Shown here one piece after another: positions 31,318 to 39,116 of a stretch of DNA of 64,000 nucleotides. Every line of letters starts with the position of its first letter. The stretch's first letter is position 1. The notes beneath the pieces were generated by a model. The model was not told the origin of the DNA. It saw nothing but the letters and a program-made list of their open reading frames with translations, and searched no databases. The stretch comes from Cymbomonas tetramitiformis (Eukaryota > Chlorophyta > Pyramimonadophyceae > Pyramimonadales > Pyramimonadaceae): assembly GCA_001247695.2 (NCBI GenBank), contig LGRX02012686.1:33687-97686 (forward strand). The letters are read 5' to 3'. A program made the translations under genes and the position numbers.

Positions 31318-31347
31318 TACTATAGTAATATATCCTCACATTGGAAC
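31299..31347. terminator. 49-bp palindrome spanning the lipase stop codon, family A copy 8
   Basis: GTTCCAAACC...CATTGGAAC; the lipase frame reads into the left arm and stops at TAA inside the palindrome. The following gene starts 33 bp later on the same strand. Confidence 0.65.
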
Positions 31348-31379
31348 ATCGGTAAACTTTTTATTTATATGATAATAAG

Positions 31380-31592
31380 ATGGATCGTGAAGAATTGATA
31401 CGCTTAGCCAAACTTCAATACCCCGATATTAAAGAAGCTCATGTAGAATTGCTTGTAGATGATTATATCAAACGTCCAGACTATTACGATGATTTGTACA
31501 ACGGCAATATTGAGGAACCGAAACCTTTAGACAGAGATACTGATGATTCCATAAAAGATAATTGTTATATTAATATAGATGAGCGTAATTAG
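31380..31592 (+). CDS. Small acidic provirus protein (70 aa)
   Basis: An acidic protein beginning MDREELIRLAKLQYPD. The first half resembles a UBA-like or other short helical bundle, the second half is Asp-rich. Its end overlaps the start of the minor capsid gene by 14 bp, so the two are probably expressed together. Function unknown. Confidence 0.65.
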   Translation: MDREELIRLAKLQYPDIKEAHVELLVDDYIKRPDYYDDLYNGNIEEPKPLDRDTDDSIKDNCYINIDERN

Positions 31593-32589
31593 CACAAGAA
31601 CGCTATTCTTGTCTTCCGAAGACAACAGCAATGGAGACGCACGTGTTTTGCAAATGAACATACCCACTCAGCTGATAAGTTACCGAGCACAAACCAAACT
31701 GAGATTAACTTTGAATACTTTCTCTTGTGCAAAAACATGGTATAGTATCAACGAGACCAATGGCATCTTCTATGTGGGTGACACGGTAAATAATACTTTA
31801 ACGGAAGTGAAAATACCTTATGCAAATTATACAGAGCTGGATCAATTCACATCTAAACTGGCCGCCGCAATAAAAACTGCCATCGGTGGCACGATAGACA
31901 CAGTTACTATCACTTATGACAAGGACAACGGCGGGGCCTTAAATTATGAGAACAAATTTCGTATAGAATTAAGACCACCACAGCCCGATGTAAAGTTTGT
32001 AGCTTTTAGTGTCAGCGGCGATTTTCAAGCTATACTTGGGTCTCCTTTAGACACCGCCTTAAATACCTCGGTTTCCAGAGCAGGCAAATACAACGATTCC
32101 GACCAAGTACTCGGTGGCCGTGTTAACCGCAGTACGGCAGGTATGAGTACAGTGTCTGAGCTCTTAGACTTGTTTCAAACAAGTTATGTTGTAGAGTACA
32201 GCTTATGTGAATCGATATACCCTTGCAACATTCAAACCAACGACGCCTTGTACCTTAGGGTCACATCGTTACCAACACACAATATTGAATCAACCAATCT
32301 TTCTACTTTTACAAACAATAACGAAATGATCAGTTCTGATATCTGGGCGAAAATACTATTGCCTAGTGACACGACGACAGATTTCATAAGATACATAGAT
32401 CCAAACGACAACTTTGTTATTGAAGTGTCTGGGTCTCAATTTACTTCATTTAGAATCACACTTACAGATTCTAAAGCAAGATTAATCACATTGGCCTCTC
32501 CGACCCAAGCATCAGACGGCAGTATTAACTATTCATTAAGCATTAAGGTTGAAGAATTAGCACCTGCTGGTCTCTCAGATATTTTATAA
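31579..32589 (+). CDS. Minor capsid (penton) protein candidate
   Basis: A 336-residue, beta-rich, Cys-poor protein with the N-terminal pattern LRLTLNTFSC...WYSINETNGIFY, which resembles the start of PLV and virophage minor capsid proteins (IxLxxF...YxINxxNNxF). Its position immediately upstream of the major capsid gene supports the call. It would form the single-jelly-roll vertex protein. Confidence 0.75.
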   Translation: MSVISTRTLFLSSEDNSNGDARVLQMNIPTQLISYRAQTKLRLTLNTFSCAKTWYSINETNGIFYVGDTVNNTLTEVKIPYANYTELDQFTSKLAAAIKTAIGGTIDTVTITYDKDNGGALNYENKFRIELRPPQPDVKFVAFSVSGDFQAILGSPLDTALNTSVSRAGKYNDSDQVLGGRVNRSTAGMSTVSELLDLFQTSYVVEYSLCESIYPCNIQTNDALYLRVTSLPTHNIESTNLSTFTNNNEMISSDIWAKILLPSDTTTDFIRYIDPNDNFVIEVSGSQFTSFRITLTDSKARLITLASPTQASDGSINYSLSIKVEELAPAGLSDIL

Positions 32590-32611
32590 TCTTTATAATA
32601 TATATACAAAA

Positions 32612-33949
32612 ATGAGCCTCCCCATGTCATTGGCCTACGGCTTATCGAAAATGAACTCGTATTCCACCAATTACTTCAGATTGGAAACCACTAATCTTAC
32701 TAAAGCATCGAGGTATTCAACTATAACTTTGAATCTGCCTGTCAATTCCATCGTTAATATGAAAAGTCTCAGTATACATTGCAAAGGTTCGTGCAAAACT
32801 CCTATACAATATACGGACACTGCAGCTAAAAATTTAATTGTTACGCTTCCCAACGGGTTGGAAAAGCTCATCTCTAGGTGTGAGGTGTTCGCAGGAGGGC
32901 AGCAATTGACCACTGGTTTTCAAAGTTACAGCACGGTAGCAACCGTTCTCGACACTATCAAAACAACACTCAGTAAAGAAATGACTTATCAACGTGTTCT
33001 CAAAAATCAAGAAATCAATGTTGCTGACAATTTCTATGCCACACCACGTCCATACATCTTGAATACCTGGCTCAGCATATTAGGAGAAGCAGAACCTTCA
33101 TACATTGATACAAGTCTTCTTCCTCCAGTTCAAATCAGATTGTATTTGCATGGGCCTGAGGTGTTAGGAGCGTTTGTCCAAGGTAGTCCACCTGAAGTCG
33201 ATCTCACGGAAAAAGCTCAACAGACTTTAATCTCACAAGGGGACTTTTTATTAGACGACCTTTACTTTACCGTAGAAACAATCACTTTCAGTTCAGGTGT
33301 CTACGATGCCGCCGTGGAATCAAAATTGCGTGACGGTTTTTTTGGAAATTCCGTATAAGAACTATTTTTCATTTTTTGAAGGGGCCTCTACGATGGACAA
33401 AAGTACGCGATTCTCTTTGAGTTCACAGTGTATTGATAACATATATGTTGTTCAACGCCCAGGGGATTATCGGGATGTAAACCTTTAGGACTTATCAAAT
33501 TGGAAAACACCTGTGGTACATCTTACCTCCCGTCTTACTTTAGATTTTCAGCTGGTCATTTAGGTGCTCTACAATTTAACTTGAATAACCTGTTCGTTCC
33601 TAACTATCGAGTCGACCCTCTTGCAGCGTTCAATCTGCTCTGTATCGGTAAAGCGGACAACTACGGTACGCTATCGGGTTGTAAGATTAACAGTTATGAA
33701 GATTGGCTCAATAATCAGTTCATTCCTATGGTACGTTTGAATCTCCCCTCAGAAATGGGCGTCCGCAGTATGACAGGATTGGATTCTCGGGGTTTGAACA
33801 GTTCCTTCTATTTTCAAACTCATGTAGCACAACCAGATGACGATTTACAAAAGGTAAATCTGACAAACAGTAACGAAACCATGATTATTTGCGAAACGAC
33901 CGCAGTTCTTCGTATCGGTCAAAACCGTGTGATCGAAACGGTATTTTAA
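32612..33949 (+). pseudogene. Major capsid protein gene, broken by two compensating frame shifts
   Basis: The gene is read in three pieces: 32612-33358, a middle piece up to 33488 in another frame, and 33482-33949 back in the first frame. The middle piece carries IPYKNYFSFF, a pattern I associate with PLV major capsids, and the last piece holds a Phe/Asn/Pro-rich stretch typical of the second jelly roll. The first break is at a seven-T run (33337-33343), consistent with one extra T. The second lies near 33480-33488 and would need one missing base. About 445 residues in total fits the family length. Sequencing error or early decay are both possible. Confidence 0.75.
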
Positions 33950-33957
33950 AAAGCGGT

Positions 33958-33972
33958 TAATAGTATACAAAC
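33958..33972 (+). promoter_or_regulatory. TAGTATA start-proximal motif
   Basis: TAATAGTATACAAAC directly precedes the next ATG and follows the capsid stop by a few bases. Confidence 0.5.
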
Positions 33973-34293
33973 ATGGCTCAACAACCAGGATTGGTTGGGT
34001 ACAACATGATAAAAGATGTAGGACCGAACGTGGACAAACAGATTCACACCGCGACGATGTTTCAAATGTCAGGTTTTAGACCGGTTATGATGCAACAACT
34101 CCCGTGTAAAACGATCAATGACATCACATATCCACCATTCAGGATAAGCAACGTTCATCCTTTGGCGGGATACAAAAGTTATACTTTAGGGCATGGTGAA
34201 AAGCTTTCTCAAAAGATGGAAATGTTCCATTTCCCGATGGAGCATCCATTGAATAGTCGATTGTTGCAACCTGTACCTTTGTTTTTTTCATAG
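33973..34293 (+). CDS. Virion-block protein of unknown function (106 aa)
   Basis: A Met-, Pro- and His-rich protein with no cluster of charged residues. One Cys is present. Position between the capsid and fibre genes and its own TAGTATA motif suggest a late structural protein. No family recognised. Confidence 0.65.
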   Translation: MAQQPGLVGYNMIKDVGPNVDKQIHTATMFQMSGFRPVMMQQLPCKTINDITYPPFRISNVHPLAGYKSYTLGHGEKLSQKMEMFHFPMEHPLNSRLLQPVPLFFS

Positions 34294-34294
34294 A

Positions 34295-34306
34295 TTAGTA
34301 TATACA
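34295..34306 (+). promoter_or_regulatory. TAGTATATA start-proximal motif
   Basis: TTAGTATATACA ends at the ATG of the first fibre-like gene. Confidence 0.55.
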
Positions 34307-34753
34307 ATGTCAGCTTTCGGAAATGAATTGAATGCAAAAACCTTAACTTATGCCAATACTACGTTTCGCACAACACTAAGAAATGGAACATTGATACAAT
34401 TAACAAAGGATGATGTACAGAATCAAATTATATTAGGTGATACTGCTACAAATGTTCGGTTGCCGGAATGTCTACCTGCTATCAAAGGTAAAATGTTTAC
34501 AATTTATAACGGAACAGCCGCAACAGGCAGCATAGTGACTCTTCAAAAGTTTGAGGGTGACAGAATAAATGGATCTTCAGACACAATTAACGGCGATATT
34601 GAGTTGAAAAATGGTGCAACCAATGGCGAAAGTATAACGAGCGTCACTCTAATTGCATCAGGCGAAAGGACGTTTCAATCAGGTTCAACTACCGTTGTTG
34701 ACATTCCAGGAAATTGGTATGTGATTTCAACATCTTATCGGAATACATATTAA
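34307..34753 (+). CDS. Short fibre-like protein with MSAFG N-terminus
   Basis: A 148-residue, Thr/Ser/Gly/Asn-rich protein predicted to be mostly beta strands. It starts MSAFGNELNAKTLTY, very like the starts of the genes at 34776 and 37149. This suggests a shared anchor that docks to the capsid and a variable outer part. It ends in a Tyr/Arg-rich tip (WYVISTSYRNTY). Confidence 0.7.
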   Translation: MSAFGNELNAKTLTYANTTFRTTLRNGTLIQLTKDDVQNQIILGDTATNVRLPECLPAIKGKMFTIYNGTAATGSIVTLQKFEGDRINGSSDTINGDIELKNGATNGESITSVTLIASGERTFQSGSTTVVDIPGNWYVISTSYRNTY

Positions 34754-34764
34754 AATATAAAAAG

Positions 34765-34775
34765 TATAGTATATA
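34765..34775 (+). promoter_or_regulatory. TATAGTATATA start-proximal motif
   Basis: TATAGTATATA runs straight into the ATG of the large fibre gene, the best copy of this motif. Confidence 0.6.
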
Positions 34776-36584
34776 ATGTCAGCTTTCGGTTCAAATTTAA
34801 TTGTAACAGAAATTAACGGTAAACCATTTGTAAATGGTACGGGTCCAACCGATACACTAACGTGCGATACAGTGGTGTGTCAAACTATAGGCAGCGTTGA
34901 ATCGCCGCTTGAGACCATGCATATCGGGTCAGATATACGCTATCAGAACGATATCAAATTCATAGATACTCAAGACCCATTGAATCAAAGAGAACAAATG
35001 TCCTTGTTGACAGATGGGTCGCTAAAAGTACACACATCAATCAAATTCAACGACTTCGTGTTGAACAACCCGGTTTCCAAATCACGATTTTCAGCAGGTC
35101 TCGATGACCTCGATGCATCGTTTGAGATTAAAAGCTTGGATCCTGTTGAACAAACACGAGTTAAGATTGGGGAAACCGGTATTAATGAAATTACATGTAT
35201 GCAAACGACAATCAATATAGAGCCATTCGGCAGTGGTCTGTTAATCAACGACGGTCCACTCGTGCTCAACAGCGGTGATATCACATTGACTGCAGGTAAG
35301 TATATTGGAGATGGCTCATTATTGAGTAACTTACCCACAGGTGCGAACCAAGATTTGCAATCTGTGACTACTCAAGGAAGCACGACTAGTGTCGCCGATG
35401 TTTCATACACCGGAACGGGTACCATGGTAGTCAATCAAGAAAAACTGAGTGGAAATAATCTTAGAATTGAGAGTGGCTCTCTCGGTCTAGGTAAGGTATC
35501 GATCGGAGAACAGACTCAACGGTTTACCAATGCCGACCACATTGGAGACCGTTCTATCGCTATAGGTAGGAATGCATTGTCCATTAACAATACAACAAGT
35601 AATGATACGATTGCGATTGGTTCTGGTTCGTGTAATTCTAATTGTGGTGACTATGTCGTGTCTATTGGCGACGACTGTGGTCAGGTTAACTGCAAAGATG
35701 CAGCAGTGAACATTGGAAAATATGCAGGTGAATATACAGCCGGTGAAAGTTCCATAAACATAGGTGCTTTGGCAGGACAAAACTCTACTCAGAGTGCGGT
35801 TAACACCGATAACACAATCGTTTTGAACGCGAGCGGGGTAGAATTAAATGCCGGTGTCGCAAGTAGTTGTTATATCAGGCCTATCAGGGCCAGTCCCGAT
35901 CCTTCAAGCGAGTCACAAATGTTGCATTATGACACAGCATCCAATGAGGTCCGATATGGTCCTGTTTCTAGTGGCGGCGGTGTTCCAAGTTTATCACAGG
36001 TCCTTGCTGTCGGAAATACCGGTGGTTCGATTCAACTCAGTTCAGATTTAGACACAACTGCTATTAGAATTACAAACAGTATTGACTGGGCTTACACAAA
36101 TCCAAACACATCTTCGATAACGACCGATGGTATTCCTTTGACACAACTTACAAGTGCTTATCGAAAAACTACATCACCTAATACGTTCACCGGTCAAGTC
36201 TATACCATGGTGAACACAACATCTTCAACGATAACGTCGGGAACGGTTGTCTCTTTTGACGATGTCAGCACGAACATCAACGGTGTAAAGCCATACTCTG
36301 CGATAAACACAACTACTAATACCAATGTGGCTGTTATCGGTGTATGTATCCAAGATAGTCTTGCAGGTAATTCTTGTTTTGTACTTATTAGCGGTTTCTG
36401 TTCTGTTAACTGTATTGATGGTTCGTATACCAAGGGGCAATTATTAGGAGTTCAAGCAAATGGTATTGTAAATTCAGCGACAGTCACAACGACGACCGGT
36501 GTGATCGGGTGCTGTATGGAAACCGTAACTCATGCATCGCCAAATGCAGTTATATGTTATTTACAACCGTCATTTAAATTGTAA
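34776..36584 (+). CDS. Large fibre protein with YadA-like head repeats
   Basis: A 602-residue protein. Residues 1-25 carry the shared anchor (MSAFGSNLIVTEINGKPF). A beta-rich shaft follows. Residues about 255-355 contain repeated SIAIG / TIAIGSGS / VVSIGDD / AVNIGKYAG / SINIGALAG units, the pattern of trimeric autotransporter (YadA/Hep_Hag) head domains, which form left-handed beta-rolls. The C-terminal part is Thr/Ser-rich with several Cys (CSVNC, GCCMET). It is probably a trimeric surface fibre that recognises the host. Confidence 0.75.
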   Translation: MSAFGSNLIVTEINGKPFVNGTGPTDTLTCDTVVCQTIGSVESPLETMHIGSDIRYQNDIKFIDTQDPLNQREQMSLLTDGSLKVHTSIKFNDFVLNNPVSKSRFSAGLDDLDASFEIKSLDPVEQTRVKIGETGINEITCMQTTINIEPFGSGLLINDGPLVLNSGDITLTAGKYIGDGSLLSNLPTGANQDLQSVTTQGSTTSVADVSYTGTGTMVVNQEKLSGNNLRIESGSLGLGKVSIGEQTQRFTNADHIGDRSIAIGRNALSINNTTSNDTIAIGSGSCNSNCGDYVVSIGDDCGQVNCKDAAVNIGKYAGEYTAGESSINIGALAGQNSTQSAVNTDNTIVLNASGVELNAGVASSCYIRPIRASPDPSSESQMLHYDTASNEVRYGPVSSGGGVPSLSQVLAVGNTGGSIQLSSDLDTTAIRITNSIDWAYTNPNTSSITTDGIPLTQLTSAYRKTTSPNTFTGQVYTMVNTTSSTITSGTVVSFDDVSTNINGVKPYSAINTTTNTNVAVIGVCIQDSLAGNSCFVLISGFCSVNCIDGSYTKGQLLGVQANGIVNSATVTTTTGVIGCCMETVTHASPNAVICYLQPSFKL

Positions 36585-36595
36585 ATATATTGTAA

Positions 36596-37135
36596 ATGCC
36601 TGTAAAGCGAAATGATCCTAATTTACCAAGTTGTGAAACCGTCGTTCAAGATGGGGTCGTTATGAGAATTAAAGGAATTATAAATGGAAGACTTGCAAAT
36701 ACTCGATGCAAGGTAAGAAATATTGCTGACGCCCAAGGAAACGTAGTTAGATATAATAAACAGAACTTACCAAAAACAAAAGCAAAAACAAATCAACGTC
36801 AATCAAAGGTGAACGTATCATTAGAGGGTGGGACTGGTGCAAACGCCATTTTAATATATGATACAGGAGCGACGTCCAGTCAAATGAGCACAGCAGATGC
36901 CAGACTTATAGGAATAATTAAACCAGACGGTACGTCCGATTATCATAATCAACCACAACGTGCTACCGGTATAGGCGGTTCGGTTGCCACAACACAATAT
37001 TCCGACGTTCCTTTAATATTACCAGCGACCGGTGAAGTAGCAGAAGGCTCGGTATTGGTTTATCCTAACGCTATAGGATTGTTAGGTATATCACATATAA
37101 AACACTTTAAACGATACCGCGTGAAATTTAAATAA
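36596..37135 (+). CDS. Retropepsin-like aspartic protease
   Basis: A 179-residue protein. After a basic N-terminal third it has AILIYDTGATSSQMS (catalytic Asp89 in DTGA), a glycine-rich region GIGGSV and the closing AIGLLGISHIKHF (159-171), the hydrophobic-Gly pattern of retropepsins. Such enzymes work as dimers, each giving one Asp. Lying among virion genes, it may process structural proteins, taking the place of the adenovirus-type cysteine protease usual in polintons, which I do not find. That substitution is inference. Confidence 0.75.
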   Translation: MPVKRNDPNLPSCETVVQDGVVMRIKGIINGRLANTRCKVRNIADAQGNVVRYNKQNLPKTKAKTNQRQSKVNVSLEGGTGANAILIYDTGATSSQMSTADARLIGIIKPDGTSDYHNQPQRATGIGGSVATTQYSDVPLILPATGEVAEGSVLVYPNAIGLLGISHIKHFKRYRVKFK

Positions 37136-37148
37136 GTACATATGATAT

Positions 37149-37970
37149 ATGTCAAGTTTTGGACAAAGTTTAGTTTGTAAGAATTTAACATGTGATACGA
37201 TTAATGGTCAAACATACAATCCTGTACAAAGTTCAAAATGGACCGAAACAAATAATGTTTTGGAACCGGCAACCGCTGGAGCAAGTGTAAAAATTTCCGG
37301 TTTAGAAGTAGATGGAAATGCAAGAATCAATGGTGGAATTGTCAACGTTGCACAATTAAGTTCCGAGACAAATTTAGAATTACAAGGGTCAAAATCTGCT
37401 GATTCAACATTTATAGATTTGAATACATCACTGGTTGAATTATCAGAAGTTAATTCAGTGTATGCTTTGGAGTTTCGTAAACGACCTATTATACCATCAA
37501 ATCAATTTTTTAGAATTAACATGTTAGGTGATATCATAGGTTGTAATGATATAGATTGCAATAAGTTAACAACAAAAACTTTACAATATGAAAATCTTGA
37601 TATGTCTAAGTTTCCTAGAATACAACCTACAGCTGGTCAAGGTACTCGAATATTGACATTCCCTTCAAATACTTTTGGTGTATTGTGTGAATTTCAGTTA
37701 GCAGGATCTGAAACCGGTTCTCCAATAGCTAATTTCAAAATTCAACACGCTGATACAGCTGTGAATGAGAATATTATAGACAAGTATATTTTGATTTGTG
37801 AAGGTTTAGGTATCTTTACAACAGAAGCACAAAAAGATACATTAGTTGCATCTTCAAATTTAATTGATGAGACTGATTTGGAGCTTAGTATTTCTTCTTT
37901 GTATCGAAATTTTAACACCGATGTTATTAGATTTTTCTTGAAGTTAACTCCTGTTCTTCCAGCCCCGTAA
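37149..37970 (+). CDS. Fibre-like protein with MSSFG N-terminus
   Basis: A 273-residue protein starting MSSFGQSLVCKNLTCDTING, matching the anchor of the large fibre (which has TDTLTCDTVVCQTIG). A beta-rich shaft and a compact C-terminal domain (about 150-273) with Phe, Leu and Ile follow. It is the last gene on the right side of the provirus. Its stop codon is in the loop of a hairpin followed by six Ts. Confidence 0.7.
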   Translation: MSSFGQSLVCKNLTCDTINGQTYNPVQSSKWTETNNVLEPATAGASVKISGLEVDGNARINGGIVNVAQLSSETNLELQGSKSADSTFIDLNTSLVELSEVNSVYALEFRKRPIIPSNQFFRINMLGDIIGCNDIDCNKLTTKTLQYENLDMSKFPRIQPTAGQGTRILTFPSNTFGVLCEFQLAGSETGSPIANFKIQHADTAVNENIIDKYILICEGLGIFTTEAQKDTLVASSNLIDETDLELSISSLYRNFNTDVIRFFLKLTPVLPAP

Positions 37971-37990
37971 TTTCTTCGGGGGGATTTTTT
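37963..37990 (+). terminator. GC-rich hairpin with T run at the last gene
   Basis: CCCCG at 37963-37967 pairs with CGGGG at 37977-37981, and TTTTTT follows at 37985-37990. It looks like an intrinsic terminator or an RNA 3'-end structure. The TAA stop is in the loop. Confidence 0.5.
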
Positions 37991-38001
37991 AGAATTAATG
38001 A

Positions 38002-38182
38002 TAAGATATCGGAAGAGAAAAAGGAATCAAGTTTTGTCATAAAGAGAAACTTAAAATTACTATATACACCATTCTCAGTTTATGACAAGGAAAAGGAACA
38101 ATCAAAGATTGTTCCCGGTGCGATCGCAAAAAAAGCATGAAACGCCCGATATTTTAGGTAACCATTGCCTCACTTTTTCAAC
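38002..38182 (-). repeat. Inner inverted block, right copy
   Basis: Reverse-complement partner of 15555-15753, with internal rearrangement. It includes a perfect hairpin GGAACAATC-AAA-GATTGTTCC (38095-38115). A related hairpin GCAACAATC-AAA-GATTGTTGC follows the block at 38229-38249. Confidence 0.8.
38035..38087. repeat. 53-bp palindrome, family B copy 6
   Basis: TGTCATAAAGAG...CAGTTTATGACA; partner of copy 2 in the inverted block. Confidence 0.9.
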
Positions 38183-38300
38183 TACTTCTCTAATTATGAC
38201 AAACCATAAAAGGAACAATCAAAGATCAGCAACAATCAAAGATTGTTGCCATTGTTCCCGGAGCCAAATCGCAGATTTCCAGATGTGTACCACCGGACTG

Positions 38301-38353
38301 TGTCACAAACAGAAACTTATATTTACTATAATACTACTTCTCTAATTATGACA
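38301..38353. repeat. 53-bp palindrome, family B copy 7
   Basis: TGTCACAAAC...CTAATTATGACA; marks the inner limit of the right terminal repeat. Confidence 0.9.
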
Positions 38354-38387
38354 CATGGTGTCGGCTTATGCAGATCTGCCATAGGAT

Positions 38388-38436
38388 GTTCCAAACCGGG
38401 GATTAATACTATAGTAATATAATCTCACATCGGAAC
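38388..38436. repeat. 49-bp palindrome, family A copy 9
   Basis: GTTCCAAACC...CATCGGAAC; partner of copy 2. Confidence 0.9.
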
Positions 38437-38552
38437 ACATAACACACAAGAGCGGGTTGTCACAGATTTCCAGAAACACAATTTCAGATATTGTCGCAGA
38501 ATTCCAGAAACACAATTTCAGATATTGTCGCAGAATTCCAGAAAATTCTAAT

Positions 38553-38601
38553 GTTCCAAACCGGGGATTAATACTATAGTAATATATCCTTACTTTGGAA
38601 C
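38553..38601. repeat. 49-bp palindrome, family A copy 10
   Basis: GTTCCAAACC...CTTTGGAAC; partner of copy 1. Confidence 0.9.
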
Positions 38602-38877
38602 ACATACAACAATCACACAATGACATATGTTTGCGAGCTGGGAAGCGAGCAATGCAAGGCGGGCGTGGGATGCAGGTACGGCGGTAATAACAAGGATCAC
38701 GGTGATCACGGTGATCACGGTGTCGGCTTATGCAGATTTGCCATAGATAACCGTAGGTGCTCACTACATGGGAAGCGTTCCGAAATACTGGGAAATCCTG
38801 GCAAAATACAGAAGGTACTTAAGGAATACAGTTGTATTTAATAAGGATACTCACCCTCTACACGCTTCCCATGTAGT

Positions 38878-38883
38878 AACATG
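38878..38883. other. Right target-site duplication of the PLV provirus
   Basis: AACATG, identical to 14945-14950. Confidence 0.9.
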
Positions 38884-38970
38884 ACCGAGTCGGCAGAAAA
38901 TATTCCGTAGCGACGACAGGAGCATGTGGAACGAGGGCTGGGTTTCGAAACACGATCCGAAAGTCAGCTT

Positions 38971-38997
38971 TTCCGAAACCGGTTCAAAGGTCCCGAG
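38971..38997 (-). repeat. Inverted copy of the left-flank host repeat
   Basis: The reverse complement reads CTCGGGACCTTTGAACC followed by GGTTTCGGAA, matching 14449-14476 with one mismatch. Host sequence on both sides of the provirus therefore belongs to one repeat family in inverted orientation. Confidence 0.6.
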
Positions 38998-39116
38998 TTT
39001 TTGGGACATTTTCCACTGACAACGAGGCAGCACGCTCCGTCAATTTTTGGTTTTCCCGAACTGCTAGCGACACGCGTCCATCTCGTCCACCGCACCACCG
39101 ACCTCCTATTGGTTTT

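Larger units (their letters stand above)
14951..38877. mobile_element. Integrated polinton-like virus (PLV/Maverick class), complete
   Basis: A 23.9-kb unit bounded by a 6-bp duplication and long terminal inverted repeats. It encodes the defining set: DDE integrase, family B DNA polymerase with protein-priming-type layout, FtsK/HerA packaging ATPase, minor capsid and double-jelly-roll-type major capsid. Added functions are a primase-helicase, cytosine methyltransferase, lipase, three fibre-like proteins and a retropepsin-like protease. Almost all genes are intact and both ends match closely, which suggests recent insertion. Only the major capsid gene is broken, by two offsetting shifts. Composition is more A+T-rich and coding density much higher than in the flanking DNA. 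Confidence 0.95.
38301..38877 (-). repeat. Right terminal inverted repeat (about 577 bp)
   Basis: Near-identical to the left repeat, but longer by one 34-bp tandem unit (CTGGAATTCTGCGACAATAT plus 14 bp), present twice here and once on the left. It contains palindromes at 38301-38353, 38388-38436 and 38553-38601, and ends CGCTTCCCATGTAGT. Confidence 0.95.

Noticed and set aside
33330..33500. Programmed ribosomal frameshifting in the capsid gene
   Set aside because: Two shifts in opposite directions would be needed, neither site has a canonical slippery heptamer, and the first is a simple seven-T run. Indel error or mutation is simpler.
14951..38877. Virophage or giant-virus fragment instead of a PLV
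   Set aside because: Integrase, PolB, 6-bp duplication and terminal inverted repeats delimit a complete polinton-class unit. Gene content and size fit PLV better, although virophages are relatives and the exact clade needs a tree.
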